From positions 7,502,001 through 7,566,000 of the forward strand of contig OU612073.1 in the NCBI GenBank assembly GCA_914767715.1: a DNA stretch of 64,000 bases, written 5' to 3'. Source of the DNA: Membranipora membranacea (Eukaryota > Bryozoa > Gymnolaemata > Cheilostomatida > Membraniporidae). How positions within the stretch are numbered: the first letter of the stretch is position 1; each line of letters opens with the position of its first letter. The translations under genes and the position numbers were made by a program. Below, one piece after another: positions 34,367-46,700 of the stretch. The notes below the pieces were generated by a model. It searched no databases. It was given only the letters and a program-made list of their open reading frames with translations, and was not told the DNA's origin.

Positions 34367-37300
34367 TACTCATCATTTTGTCTGTTCATTGAAAGCAACT
34401 ACGTCAAAATCTACAACAGGAAATGTTCAAAAGTTGAAAAAAGACACACAATGTAAATCCGAATGAGGTAAATCGCTGTTACATGTACTTGCTGTTTATT
34501 ATACGTCATTAAATCTTGAGCAGTTAACATGAACAAGTCTACCTAGATGAAAGGATAATGGTCAGGTCCGCAGCCTCACCTGACTGAAACTGTGTGTCTG
34601 TTTAATTTGTTACTCTCTTTCTAGAGATGTGGCAAACAACAATAATAATAAAGAAATAATAAATATATAATAAATAATAAATAATATAAAAAATAATTAG
34701 TAAGTATTTTCAACCTAATATACTTCGGGTTTGAGAGTATTGAATGTCCGCGCAATTGTCAGTGCGAGATCTTCTAAATGGTATCTTTATCGTATGATAA
34801 ACTACCATGTGCATGAGCCTCAGTGAACACATCATATTTAATCAAATTTAATATATTTTATTTAATTAACCTCATTAACTCTTGCTGCACAATCCGAAGA
34901 GAGATACTTCCCCACATCTCAAAGTAGCATCCAAAATGATTACAAGTCTTAAGGGGGGGCAACTCCCAACTTAGCTTTCACAGCAGGAATTAAAAAGCAT
35001 TGTTCCCTCCAAATTCAGACAAAAAAGCTTATCAAGACAGGCTACATATAATTATATATAGTCTGATTGATGGTTCACCTTTCACACATAAAGAACAGGA
35101 ACCATAAGTGGCAAAAGAATGAAAACACGACCTCTGATTTACAGATAAATTAAATCTTAGGGCAGATCATGGAAGCAATTGTCATTGAATCAAAATGAGA
35201 CGAAAGAGTCAAGTGTTGCTTTGTTCTCGTATTTTACCTCTAAAACTGGTAGGTGGCTGTGTGTGTTGGGGTAAAGACATGACTACATGCTTGGACACCA
35301 GATAGGAACAATATGGCATAACACCTAGTCGGATATGGAAGTTTAATTGCACCTAGTCTCTTTAGTTTTCGGTTAGAAATATAACTAAAATATGAGCCCC
35401 ATTTTTTTCTTGGAGGATTAACGCTGCCCTGGCTTCTGTCTGCATAAACAAACACTCCAGCATATGGACCAATTTAAACCGACTCAAAAGGAAATCACCA
35501 CTTCACGAAAATTCACGTAAATAGAATTCATAAAACTCACATAGGACTAATCAAAACAATACGGACAACATTTTACTGTGTGGAACATTCTCATTTTTCT
35601 GCCATCAGGGATGTGTTCTATCAGTAATCAACAAAAATCTCTAACGATCTTTTAGAACAATGAGTGTCAATCACTGGAGTGATGGTCTCATACCGCTACT
35701 CTCTCCGCATGAAAGACAATACATGTCGATTTCTTTACATTCAGTAACATCTAGATTATCTCAAAAACATAGAAATTCAATGTAGGACCTTAACATACCT
35801 CAACCCCATCACTAAACAGATATGAAGGATTTTGTGAATTGATGTGATCTTCACTTTTGAGTCTAAAATGATACACTTCTTTTTGTGAGAATTTCAGAGA
35901 CATTTTACGCATTTCAAACTATATCATTCTGTCACCTTTGAGTTGGAAGGAAATAATGACTGCAAAGCCAAACGGTCCAAAAAACATCCTTGTGTTCACA
36001 AAACTATCACTAGAAGAACGGCATCATTCACAGAACAACAATCACATACGACCACTTTACATACAACTTTTTTAAAAAAAAGGATCCGAAACTACAGACT
36101 GTTGATGGTTTCAATTTCTATTCCCCTCCAGTTAGTTCAACACACAGATATTGGTATAGGCTCAGACATTAGGTGCCTTCCTAGGCCTTCAACCGGTGCA
36201 TTACGCATTCGGTGATGTAATAACATTTTAAACAAGATATGGATACATTATTTTAATATCAATTCCTAAAGAATCTCAACGCATAGAGAATGATTTGGAA
36301 ACATGCAATTTTAGTCCATTCAATCTACTATAGGCTATGGTAGGCTTACTAGACATTCTATTAATTTTTTTAATTGGATAGTCAGCCTAAATATCTTCAC
36401 GCAGACTCAAAGCGCAACATTATAGGTCCAAGGCCTAGCTACTTTGATGTAAGTACTTTGTACTTTATACTTAGGATAAGTGTTTGTTGAACTCACTTTG
36501 GACTATGACGGTTGCTATGATATTTCTAACAACCACCTACTAAAGACAAGATATACCCAACGTACTCAAAAACGCCAAGGTGGTGAAGCAGTCTAACCGT
36601 ATTAAACCTATCGCTGGTCTACCCAGCAGTTGAACAGGGAGCAATGAACTAAACCTCATTGCCTTCACCCTCAACCATGTCCGCCGGATTCAGGGTTAGT
36701 TCAGTGAATTACAGCCAGCCAATAAGCTGTCTGACATTCAGACCTGAATGTCAGACACTACATTGGATTAACAATAATACATAATAATAACATACCAATA
36801 ACATAATTATAATAATATAAAAAAACATAATCATTGCTGATTGCTAAGGACAGATAGATGATCACAACAATTCAATTCAATGTAGTGTGCATCTAGGAGT
36901 ATGGGAAATCTTTTGGCTACCAAGTTGCACCTGATCTGCCAGCCATAGAGTGGGGCTGTCTATAGAGTATCTGAATTATCTATCAATTACAGACTGAGAG
37001 AGATTGTTCAGATTCATACATACAGTATGAATATGATTCATAATTAATTAATATTACTATTAGTTAGTATATCATTTTGGGGTACATACATGAATTGATA
37101 GACAATTAATTGTCAACAAACTTTGTAAAAGTGCAGCAATTATGTCAATTAATTCTCAATCATAATCATGGCATAACATAGTGACAGCCTCTAACAATGA
37201 TCAAATGCTGGCAGGTCTACAGAAGGCCAATGTTGTGGGTAATGACTTGGGAAATTCACAAATTTACCTTTGCCGGAAGTGGTCGCTATTTTGAAATGCA

Positions 37301-37372
37301 TTGTGGGTTAACTTGTGCATTGGAGGAAGTAAAAGCTAGTTTCTTTTTCTTCATTCAGAAGTGAGATCAAAA
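34367..37372. other. Divergent intergenic region between BTBD10 and PSMA1
   Basis: The two genes are head to head about 3.0 kb apart. Apart from AT-rich simple sequence (34640-34690 and 36770-36820), a perfect 13-bp-stem hairpin (36728-36757) and the PSMA1 promoter motifs near 37272, nothing gene-like was seen. Confidence 0.6.
37272..37307 (+). promoter_or_regulatory. Putative PSMA1 promoter: ETS-like and ZNF143-like sites
   Basis: GCCGGAAGTG (37272-37281) matches the ETS/GABP consensus. ATGCATTGTGGG (37296-37307) is the reverse of CCCACAATGCAT, close to the Staf/ZNF143 core. Both lie 65-100 bp upstream of the start codon and there is no TATA box, which fits a housekeeping promoter. Motif matches only. 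Confidence 0.5.
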
Positions 37373-40305
37373 ATGGTGAGTAATGTTAAATTATATACAA
37401 ACTTTTGCCATGTTATATGTTATCTCTTGGCTGACAGTCGTTAGGTTAATAACCCTAAAAAATATGGAAGCAAATGTTCTTTTAAAAAATCATGAATGCT
37501 CAGCTTCATCTATTGCAAATGAGATTATATAGCTTAAACTGCTGCTGGGCCAGATAAAACAATTTTATTTTACTTACTTTTTATTATTTATTTATTTTTT
37601 TATAATTTCTTAGGTATGTGGTTCAGCTGTGCTGTGCCAGCCCCCATTTAATGGATAAATGGTCAGTTGAAACAGAATATGGGCCAAGAGTTGAGCATTT
37701 TTATTAAAACAATGCATCAATCATTAGATTGATTTGAATGACTGGCCTAAATTTGTTGAATTACTGATTCAACTATTCAGTTACATACTATCATACATAC
37801 AAATACATGATAACATAGACAAAACACACATGTCTATGCATGATACATTGGAATCATTGTATACTTACATGATGATGATTCAAAGATGATGTACAGTAAC
37901 AATTATTTCATGTTTTTTTTTCAAAAACTTAGCTATCAAAAGCTGTGTAATAGCAAGATTCCTGATGCTGTGACTGTGAGCAGTTTACCATGATTATTTT
38001 ATATGTCCATTTTCAACCTTATCTATGGTAATCTTGTTGTTCCAGTCAATAAGTCAGCATTTCACCTTTTTGTTTGTTGATTTCAGTTCCGTAATCAGTA
38101 TGACAACGATGTTACTGTGTGGAGCCCTCAAGGCCGCATACACCAGCTTGAATATGCCATGGAGGCTGTGAAACAAGGTTCTGCTACTGTTGGCCTCAAA
38201 TCAAAAACACATGCTGTATTAGTAGCATTGAAGAGGGCACCAAGTGAGCTGTCAGCTTATCAGAAGAAAGTTGTGCCTATCGATTTGCACTGTGGTGTGG
38301 CTGTAGCAGGCCTTACCGCCGATGCTAGACTTTTATGGTGAGTTCCAATGAATTACATTCAACTTTTCTCTCATAACAAAAACTCAATCAGAAAAATGCA
38401 GTCTTGAAACAATTTAGAATTTCCAGCATTTTATGATTGGCATGGCCAGTCGGGAGTCGGAACCTAAATTTTATGTTACCCTACTAGTAGTCGAGTCCGC
38501 TAACAATTGATGCTTTATTATACAATCATCAAATCATCGCTCCTTTTTTCTTACGGTATGTTCCTAAATCGTTTACTCAGAATGAATTTAGTTTCCTCAA
38601 TGATTGAGCAGTTTGGAAACAATACTTATAACAGGGCTCACTCACTCAGATAGGAGCGGGTATTACTTGCAGTTTTTAGTTGAAAGACATCGTAATATTA
38701 ACAATATATATAATGTTAACATAGAAACATTAATATAATAATTTTGAGTTGTCTTCCCTTCATAAGCCTCCTTTACTTGTCACCCTGATGAAAGACCAAC
38801 AAAATGATGATGGTTAGTGTATACATTTTAATAATTACAGTAAGTTTATGAGGACGGAATGTTTGAATAGTAGATATGCTTACGACACAGCGCTTCCCAT
38901 CAGCAGACTGGTGTCCATGGTGGGCAGTAAATCACAGATACCCACTCAGAGATACGGCAGGCGTCCTGTCGGAGTCGGCCTTCTGGTTGCTGGGTATGAT
39001 GTGAGTAAAGTATTGGAAATTGGGATTTCTCGTCCAACTAAAAGTTGGTAGCAATTGTTGGATTGTTAGTCCCTGCAAAATTATACAAGGCCAAACATTC
39101 ATGCAATGCTGCTACTTTCATGAATCATTTCTCCTTCCCTATATGTGATGATTTTGGTAGTGCAGGAATGCTTTGTACACAATTAGTGTGACCTGTGGTG
39201 GTACTTGCTCAAGCTCCATATCTCACAACTGACACTTTCAGATATGGATTGAATTTGGCCAGATACAAGCTTCCTCGATGTTCCTTAGTTCGCTCGTAAT
39301 GAAGAAACCCTGCAGTTAACCTAAAATTTTAAGGACGCAGTGGTTCTTGGATTCATTTGATAATAAAGATGCAGAGCTAATAATTTTCTGCGTGCAAGAA
39401 GGCTTATCTATATATCACTTTATAATTTATTATCATAAGTTGCATTGTGTTATTATTTTAATATTAATATATCTTATCGTGTTATTCTACAGAAAGCTGG
39501 ACCACATATTTACCAGACCTGCCCATCAGCCAACTACTTTGATTGTAAAGCCATGTCAATAGGAGCTCGATCACAATCAGCCCGTACATATTTAGAGAAG
39601 CACCTGGATACTTATCTGGATTGCTCTCTTGAGGAGTTGATCAAGCACGGCCTCAGAGCACTGAGAGATACTCTACCTAACGAAGTAGATCTCAACACCA
39701 AGGTAATAATATCATAAATGCCCTCTGCCTAAGCCTTGACGTGATAAGGCTTCCTCTAGCTTAGGAAGAGCCTTGCGCTAAGATGAAGTCATGTTTCATT
39801 TACTGTAAGGAATATAATCGTAGACATAAATAAAAAAGTTTCTCATTTATCTCAGTTCTCATTAATATGTTCAAAGTATTACGATGCTGATTCTACAAGT
39901 GTGAAGGTGTAAGCGGTAGAATTTCTCTGTGATCTGAAGACAAAATACTTAAATTGTATGATTGGAAGTGGCAACTAAGAGTTTATCTGTAAACTATTGT
40001 CCCTAATTCGGAGTTGTCTTCTACTTTTTATATTTGATAAAAAGTAGAAGACAACTTGTGTCATATTGTATATTTATTTTATTTAGAACACCACTGTGGC
40101 AGTAGTCGGCGAGGGACAGTCTTTAACCATATATGAAGATGATGCTACCGCACCATATATAGCTCTAATTGAGGGTGAGGAGAGATCACGGGGAGCTAAA
40201 CGTGACCCCGCACCCGAGGGAGCAGCTGAAGACCAGCCTGCGGGAGCAGACCCTGGTGCAGCCGATCCACCAGCAGATCAGCCAGAAACCATGGACCAGA
40301 GTTAG
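37373..40305 (+). CDS. PSMA1: 20S proteasome alpha-1-type subunit
   Basis: Exons 37373-37375 (the ATG alone), 38087-38337, 38841-39000, 39493-39702 and 40087-40305 join in phase to 280 residues. The N-terminus reads [19 protein letters not shown], followed by [12 protein letters not shown]. This is the alpha-subunit signature helix that forms the gate of the 20S core particle. [49 protein letters not shown] and TYLEKHLD follow in family order. Alpha subunits are non-catalytic and build the outer rings in cytosol and nucleus. The coding sequence is somewhat longer than the human 263 residues because the tail is an extended Glu/Asp/Ala/Pro-rich segment ([18 protein letters not shown]). The Met-only first exon is forced by GTGAGT directly after ATG and by the strong TTTCAG before TTCCGT. 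Confidence 0.96.
40013..40056. repeat. Perfect 19-bp-stem palindrome in PSMA1 intron 4
   Basis: GTTGTCTTCTACTTTTTAT and its exact complement are separated by about 5 nt, ending 30 bp before the exon 5 acceptor. The core word GTAGAAGACAACT recurs at 55858 and AGAAGACAACTCC at 62527. Confidence 0.8.
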
Positions 40306-40734
40306 AGAGATACAAGGAGCAACAGCAGCAGTCAGAGACAATAATTGTTATCGTTCTATTTGGAATGTATTGAATTTCATATATAAAGTCAAGTGTCGGT
40401 CGTGATCTCCTAATACCTCACTGTTCCTTCCATGATGATTGTTGAAACAGTAAAAAGGTATCTAAGCAGTTGGTTGGTGTGGACTACGATAGATGGTTGG
40501 CTGGCGTTAGATGATTGAATGGCAAATAATCATTATATTATTACAATAGCTATTTCTCATTGAAAGATACAACATTGCAAAGTTATGTGTACAGGTAGAA
40601 AATAAATGGGATACAAAAATAAAAGTATAGCCAAGTTGATGAGTAGTCAGGTGGAGCATTTTGAAAAGAAAGAATTTGGAGGATATGTAGTGCTCCATAT
40701 GATGGTATTTTTCTTCATTGATATGCTAGGCATA
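40306..40734. other. Short convergent intergenic region
   Basis: Only about 430 bp separate the stops of PSMA1 (+) and the fucosyltransferase (-), so their 3' UTRs probably approach or overlap. A plus-strand AATAAA lies at 40599-40604. Confidence 0.6.
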
Positions 40735-43700
40735 TTACGTAAATCTCAGTGGTTTATCCCTGCTGTTTAGCTCTTTGATCTGTGTCCATGGATCTGTGTA
40801 TGTGTAGTTACCTAGTGATGTCATCTTTTGAAGATAATCTGGTACCAGATTCCTGTTTGCCTTCCAACATCTGAAAAAGTATGATTCGGATTATGCAAAT
40901 AGTGCTGCAAATTGCCTAAGGACATTTGCAATACTTCCTGATGGAATGTAAGAAACTATCTAATGGGTAAACCCAACTATTTACTTGGCTGACCCCCCTC
41001 CTCAAAAAAGTTATACACACACTTGCCAAACTTCCTGGAACAACATTAATGATAGTTCTCATGGTCGCCTCATATTATAAGATTCAATTTTTTAATTTTA
41101 ATTTGACTCCTCCCTTCACTTACCTCTGATAACCATGATATTTGTGCATGTTAATTTGTTCAGGGTCATTCCACTTCTCTCTGAATATATTGCACATCCG
41201 ACATACAGGCCGGGGCATGTAGTCCATAATAAAATATTTCTTCCATTGAAAATATCTACAAATAAATATAGAAGAGTCAGACCATGCAACTACTTAAGAC
41301 AGGAAGGGTATATATAGGATATGATCAGCTTGGACAACTCCCATTCAAATCTAGATCAAGCGGGTCCAATCTGCCTATATTTGGAGTTGCTCCCCCTTGC
41401 AAACTGGCCAACAAGTTACTTTTTAACAACTATTGTTCGCTGTAAACTTACTCGTAGCGCAGTAAGTAATAAAATATACTTTAGGCTATAGTAATAGTAA
41501 CACCCACAAGTGTGAGAAGGACTCAGGAAAACAAGTTCTATGGAAACGCCAGTGAACCTGCTATTTTTTTTTTTTTTTAACATACATATATGAAAACCTC
41601 AATAACAACGCGTAATAATAATAATTTTTGCAAGAATCATGTGCCTAGGACTATAACTACAACGCTTGTAATGAGGTCAACAAGTTACTTTTTAACTACT
41701 CTGTTATCTGTAAACTTTCTAGAACACCTCTTTAAGCGAATGAATAAATGATGGCATGTTTGCTGACCGTTACTGAGTGACCAGTCATTTACCACACCAG
41801 GTAATCCAGGCTATTTTTAATAACAGGTAGAACATGATTTGTGCATAACAAGCACTACCCATAGACCTAATGATAATGATTAAATTGATTAGATCACTGA
41901 TTTTGTGGTAATAGTCTCTAGATGTACTAATACATTGCTAGTCTGATTATGTATGGATGGCGTAGTGGTTAGGATTCGGGCTTCACAATCTGAGAGTTGC
42001 ATGTTCGAATCCCGGTCACTACCCATTCTGCTAAAGGAGGTGAGCTCTCCGAACAATAGCCTAGCTTGCCCACTCCTACCTTGTACAGGAGTGTGCTAAA
42101 TAGATGTGATGAATCTTATGTAAGCATATTCTCATTGGCCCCGAAGGGGCATTGAATAGCAAATAAAAGTTGATATTATTATTATTATGTCAAGGTGAAT
42201 TTTAATAAATTTTTAAATGGAAAATGCATATTTCAACCATGCTATGTGCTGTGCTGTCACATAAAACCGTAGACTTATTATATAATAACTCTATCATATA
42301 AGACGCTGTTGTGATTTTCAATGTGTTAGTGGGTTGTAGTCTGACCTAGTCTGAGCCCCCCAGACTTTTACCCCTCGCCCGACGGCCCCAACCTGGTGTC
42401 AAGCTAAAACTTCATCAAGCTGAAATCATGTGACATGATGTGCAATCTGTCTGGCCCTTGTGTTATTGGAATGCTTATAAATTGCACGACTACTTCAACA
42501 CAACATTATAGAAATGAAATGTCACAAAAAAGTAATATTTGATACTCTAAGTAATTGAGTATAGTAAATTGATCATGCAGCATGTATTTATTATTGCGTC
42601 TGATCACATAATTACACCAGGTATTTTGCCTCACACAAATAATAAGCCAAGCTGAACAGTACAGCAGCACAAACAAAGGGGCCAGTGAGTGCAGGAATAA
42701 ACAATTGAATGACCCAGAGAATTTGCTCCAGAGGTCAGTCAGTAAGCACCCTAAAGTATTCTGGAGAATAACTCTATTTCAGTTCCCAATAGAAAATTAG
42801 ATTCGTTCCGCACTACGGACATCGAAAAAAGGTTTTCTTTGAATCGTTTCCTTTCCACCTTTGTAACTTGCGTCTGGTGAGCTGTCAAACTTGCCCCTCC
42901 CAACGCTGCATTTTTTCTTTTTTGAGTCAATATTTCAGGTTTTGCCCATCATCAAATCTTATTTCTTTGGCATGTTTTGAGAAAAAAACAATAATGCCTG
43001 CCAAAATAAAAACTGTTTAATAATTATATACATTTAGGTGGGTATTGGTCATCTGATTAATTGAGATATTGTTATCTAGCACTTAAAACATGTGTTTTTG
43101 CCTGTTTACTCAATTTTTTAAGAGTAGGAGGGGTAGATTACATACTTCCTCCTCATTCGAGCTTATCCAGTTAATTAGCACTTTTGCTGGGAGTTTTTTA
43201 ATAGTTTACTGCTTACTCACTGTTGATATAAGGCTTCATCCTTATCTAAAGCATGCAGGTAGGCGGCAAGCTGTTTAGGGGAGTCAAATTGATCAGCTTG
43301 AATATAAGATCTGTCTGGTGCCAGCTGTTCATAATGGTTTCTTCTGCCGAGCACTATGGGTACTATAGCGACCTGAAATCAGTATGTGAATGTGGCGATG
43401 AACATTTGCCCAAGTGCAGTTAGTGGCATTACTATATCAGCTACTCATTTCGTAAAATAAGTGGTTGATAATGTAATGCCACTAACTCTCATTGCAGCTC
43501 TCTGAGCACTTAGATTACTAATAGAATAGGAAGGTATAAGTGCCCATGTCACGATCATGTTCCAGCTAAAGACTCCCAGCTTGATGCTATAGTGCAGAAT
43601 ATTTGATCAATAAACTCAAATTGAAATTTCTCCTATAACATCTATTCTACTCATTCTCACTCAAGGATTTGGAGTGCATTAAATTTACGTAAAAGCAGGT

Positions 43701-46700
43701 CATTTTGTAGGTGAATGATCCTTAAATCCTGTCTGGGTTTATAATTTCCTAACAAATATAAAAGTTTATTTCTCTTTTCACCCAATGGCAGGTCAGTCAT
43801 CAATTATCAGTTTATTGTGACAGCAACAAGGAGTTTGATAGGTTTTTGTTGGTGTCATAATAACATTGTATTGGGGGCATCACTCACCTCTTTAGCATAG
43901 CGAAAGAATTTTTCTGTTATATAGTCATCACAATCTCCATTTTCAAACGAGATAAAGAATTTGTAATCTTCAGCTGTGAAAAAACACAGGAATTGGAATA
44001 ATTATTATTTACATGGTCATCGGAAAATGTCACTGCTCTTTATGTTCTTCAAATTGTGTAGTAAGCTTTGATGTATATAAGGTAGTAGGGTATCAAGAAA
44101 ACCTGGGATCAGGGAGAATTCTCACTGCTGGGATACAACAAGTTTTGGCACCTTGCTTATTTGTTTAAACATTAGGAAGAAGCTGTAGACTGTTGAAGGG
44201 TGTTCGTTCCACCCCTGACATTTCAGCGTAATGGTAGAACTACGCGAAGTTGGGGGTGAAATTGAATCGTCACGATTTTTGTTTTGCAGAGTCTCGTTTT
44301 AACCTGGACGATCTGAATAAGGTTCACCTACCAACTTTATTGACATCCATTGGGACCCTGCTCGGTGTGTTGTCTATGCATTTACCGTATACGTCAATAT
44401 CGATGTACTTAATCAGCTTTAAAATAAAAGAAAAAACATATTTTATTAGTATTACAGCAGCAAAGAGAGGTAAAGCAACCACAAAGCTGGTTTTTTCATG
44501 CCTATCGGCCAAGGTGTTTGTTTATAATGAGAAGCAGTCAAACCATTCAACGAGAAATCAAAGTAACTACTAACAAAGGTACAAGACTCAAGTAACAACT
44601 GCACGCAATGATTTTCAAAAATGCATTTACAAAAATGATTGTTGTCATATCGGCGACTCTAATGTTGAGACAAAGAGGAGCCTCGAGCGGTTTTGAATAT
44701 TGGTGTTTACTAAGGACATTGACCAGTAGTTATTCAAAAGCGTAAAAAAGGCATGCAGATCACCGCACCCACCAATACAATGTAACTAGGCAAGCGTGCA
44801 GAGACAGGGATTGACGAGATTTAGATCAAGTTAGAACGAACTCGCCTGCACAAAATGGTTCATATTATGCGTTGTTTGACAGCAACAAAGGTAATACTCA
44901 TGGACTGACATGCATTACAAGCTACCTCCTATTACAAGTAATGATAATAGACTATGGTTATGGACTATGACGCTGTCGTTAAGTCGTGACAGAAAGCAAT
45001 TACAGCAGAAGCATAGACATTGCACGCTATAATTTTCTCAGTTCCAGATTTCGGTCAGATATGGATATGGAACAGCAAGAATGACAGCTTAATTTAGTCT
45101 ATGTGCTCAGACGGCTGCAATGCGAGTTAGTGGCATTACATTACAAGCAAAATGGGTGATGTAATGCCACTAATTCTCATTGCAGCCATCTGAGCACCTA
45201 GACAACCTTAGACTAAATACAGCTTGGTCGTTGACATGAAAAAGAAACAGCCAAATGTTGTTGCTTGAGGACACACAATCCTATACTATTGACTGTCTGT
45301 CTGCTCCCTCACAATACTCCCTAATAATTGAGATGAATCGATAACGGATTATCTTCTCCTTGTGACCAGGGAGTATTATTCAGTAGTTGTAAATATATTT
45401 AATAGTACTTTCTAGAGCACACAAAGAATAAAATGTGAGGCCAGACATATAACGTGATGACAATAAAAGCGTTAGTAAAACTAGTAAGAACTGATTTCAC
45501 AAATACAATCTACTCAGGCACTCGCTGATATAGTGAAAAGCATGTTATGCAATGGATTTAAAATTTTGGATTTTGATAGTCAAGTAATTGAAAATGCAGG
45601 GCTAAAAAAAGGAGATTTCCAGAACATCTCGATACTAAACACCCAACTCTTTGCTTTGCCAACATGCGATGAACTCCCTCTTCCTGGCGAGGGACTTCAT
45701 TGCCACATCGGCATCGAGACTACATTATTATCATGTGTATCTCTGATCGCTAGAGTCAATTTAGTACGAGTACCTAACATGTACCCATCCCTTATTGAAC
45801 AACGTAACATAACGAATTCCTTGTGATGGTACTCATGCTAAGTGAATTAATTCACTCTCTATCAATCAGAGATATACATGCAATGGTATATCATGTGATC
45901 AGTGTGGCAACAAACACAGATCCATATCACAACCTGAATGACCTTGACATACCACTTTTGCTTCATTGCTACAACTCACCTCAGCTATATAATGTTCTCT
46001 GTGCTGGAAGAGTGTTGCGCAACGGCTGACCACCCATATAACCTTCCTTTTCTTGCCGCTGCCGTAGTTGGGGGCTATACTAATTGGGGTTGCGCGAGGC
46101 CTGTATGTTCCATAGGGCCAAAATACCGTCGCATCCTGCTGGTAGTGAAGTGTCCAGTTTATTCCTACATCGGCAAATTAAAGATTAAATTTAATGATAT
46201 TGACTGAAAGGATTATGGAAAAAGTTGTCCCCCCCCCCCCCTATTAAACATGAGTGAAATTCCATAAAACCTGTTATGAGGGCGGAATACAAAAATATAA
46301 CACTCCTACTACGACTTTGAACCCGGGATTTGATCCAAGACTATAGGATCAAAGAGGGCAAACAAATCATGTCAGGCGCATTATTGGGGCTCCCTGAACA
46401 CAAGGCTGTCTTCAATTTCTTCGGAGAAAATGGAGCAGTATTCAACTTTTAAAGTGTCATCTTCAGAATAAGTTCTTCATAACAAGCAGTTGACTGAACA
46501 TAAACCTGAACCTCAACGGGCAAAAGTTTAATGGTACAACTTTGCCTTGAAATGGGGAAATCTTCTCTTCAGTTTTAATTTTATTCAAACTGCCCAAATC
46601 TTTTTTTCAATTTTAAAACACCCTATTTTCAATACGCGGGGAGCCCCATTATTATACAAAGTCTATTATAGGCTTTGGATGTCAGACTTGTGGCATGGTC

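Noticed and set aside
41954-42030. Functional tRNA gene
   Set aside because: The A and B boxes fit, but the acceptor ends do not pair properly and a SINE body with a TTA tail follows.
44250-44573. 107-codon plus-strand frame
   Set aside because: Opposite strand of fucosyltransferase exon 6 (IDIDVYGKC), which fits the phase of the gene.
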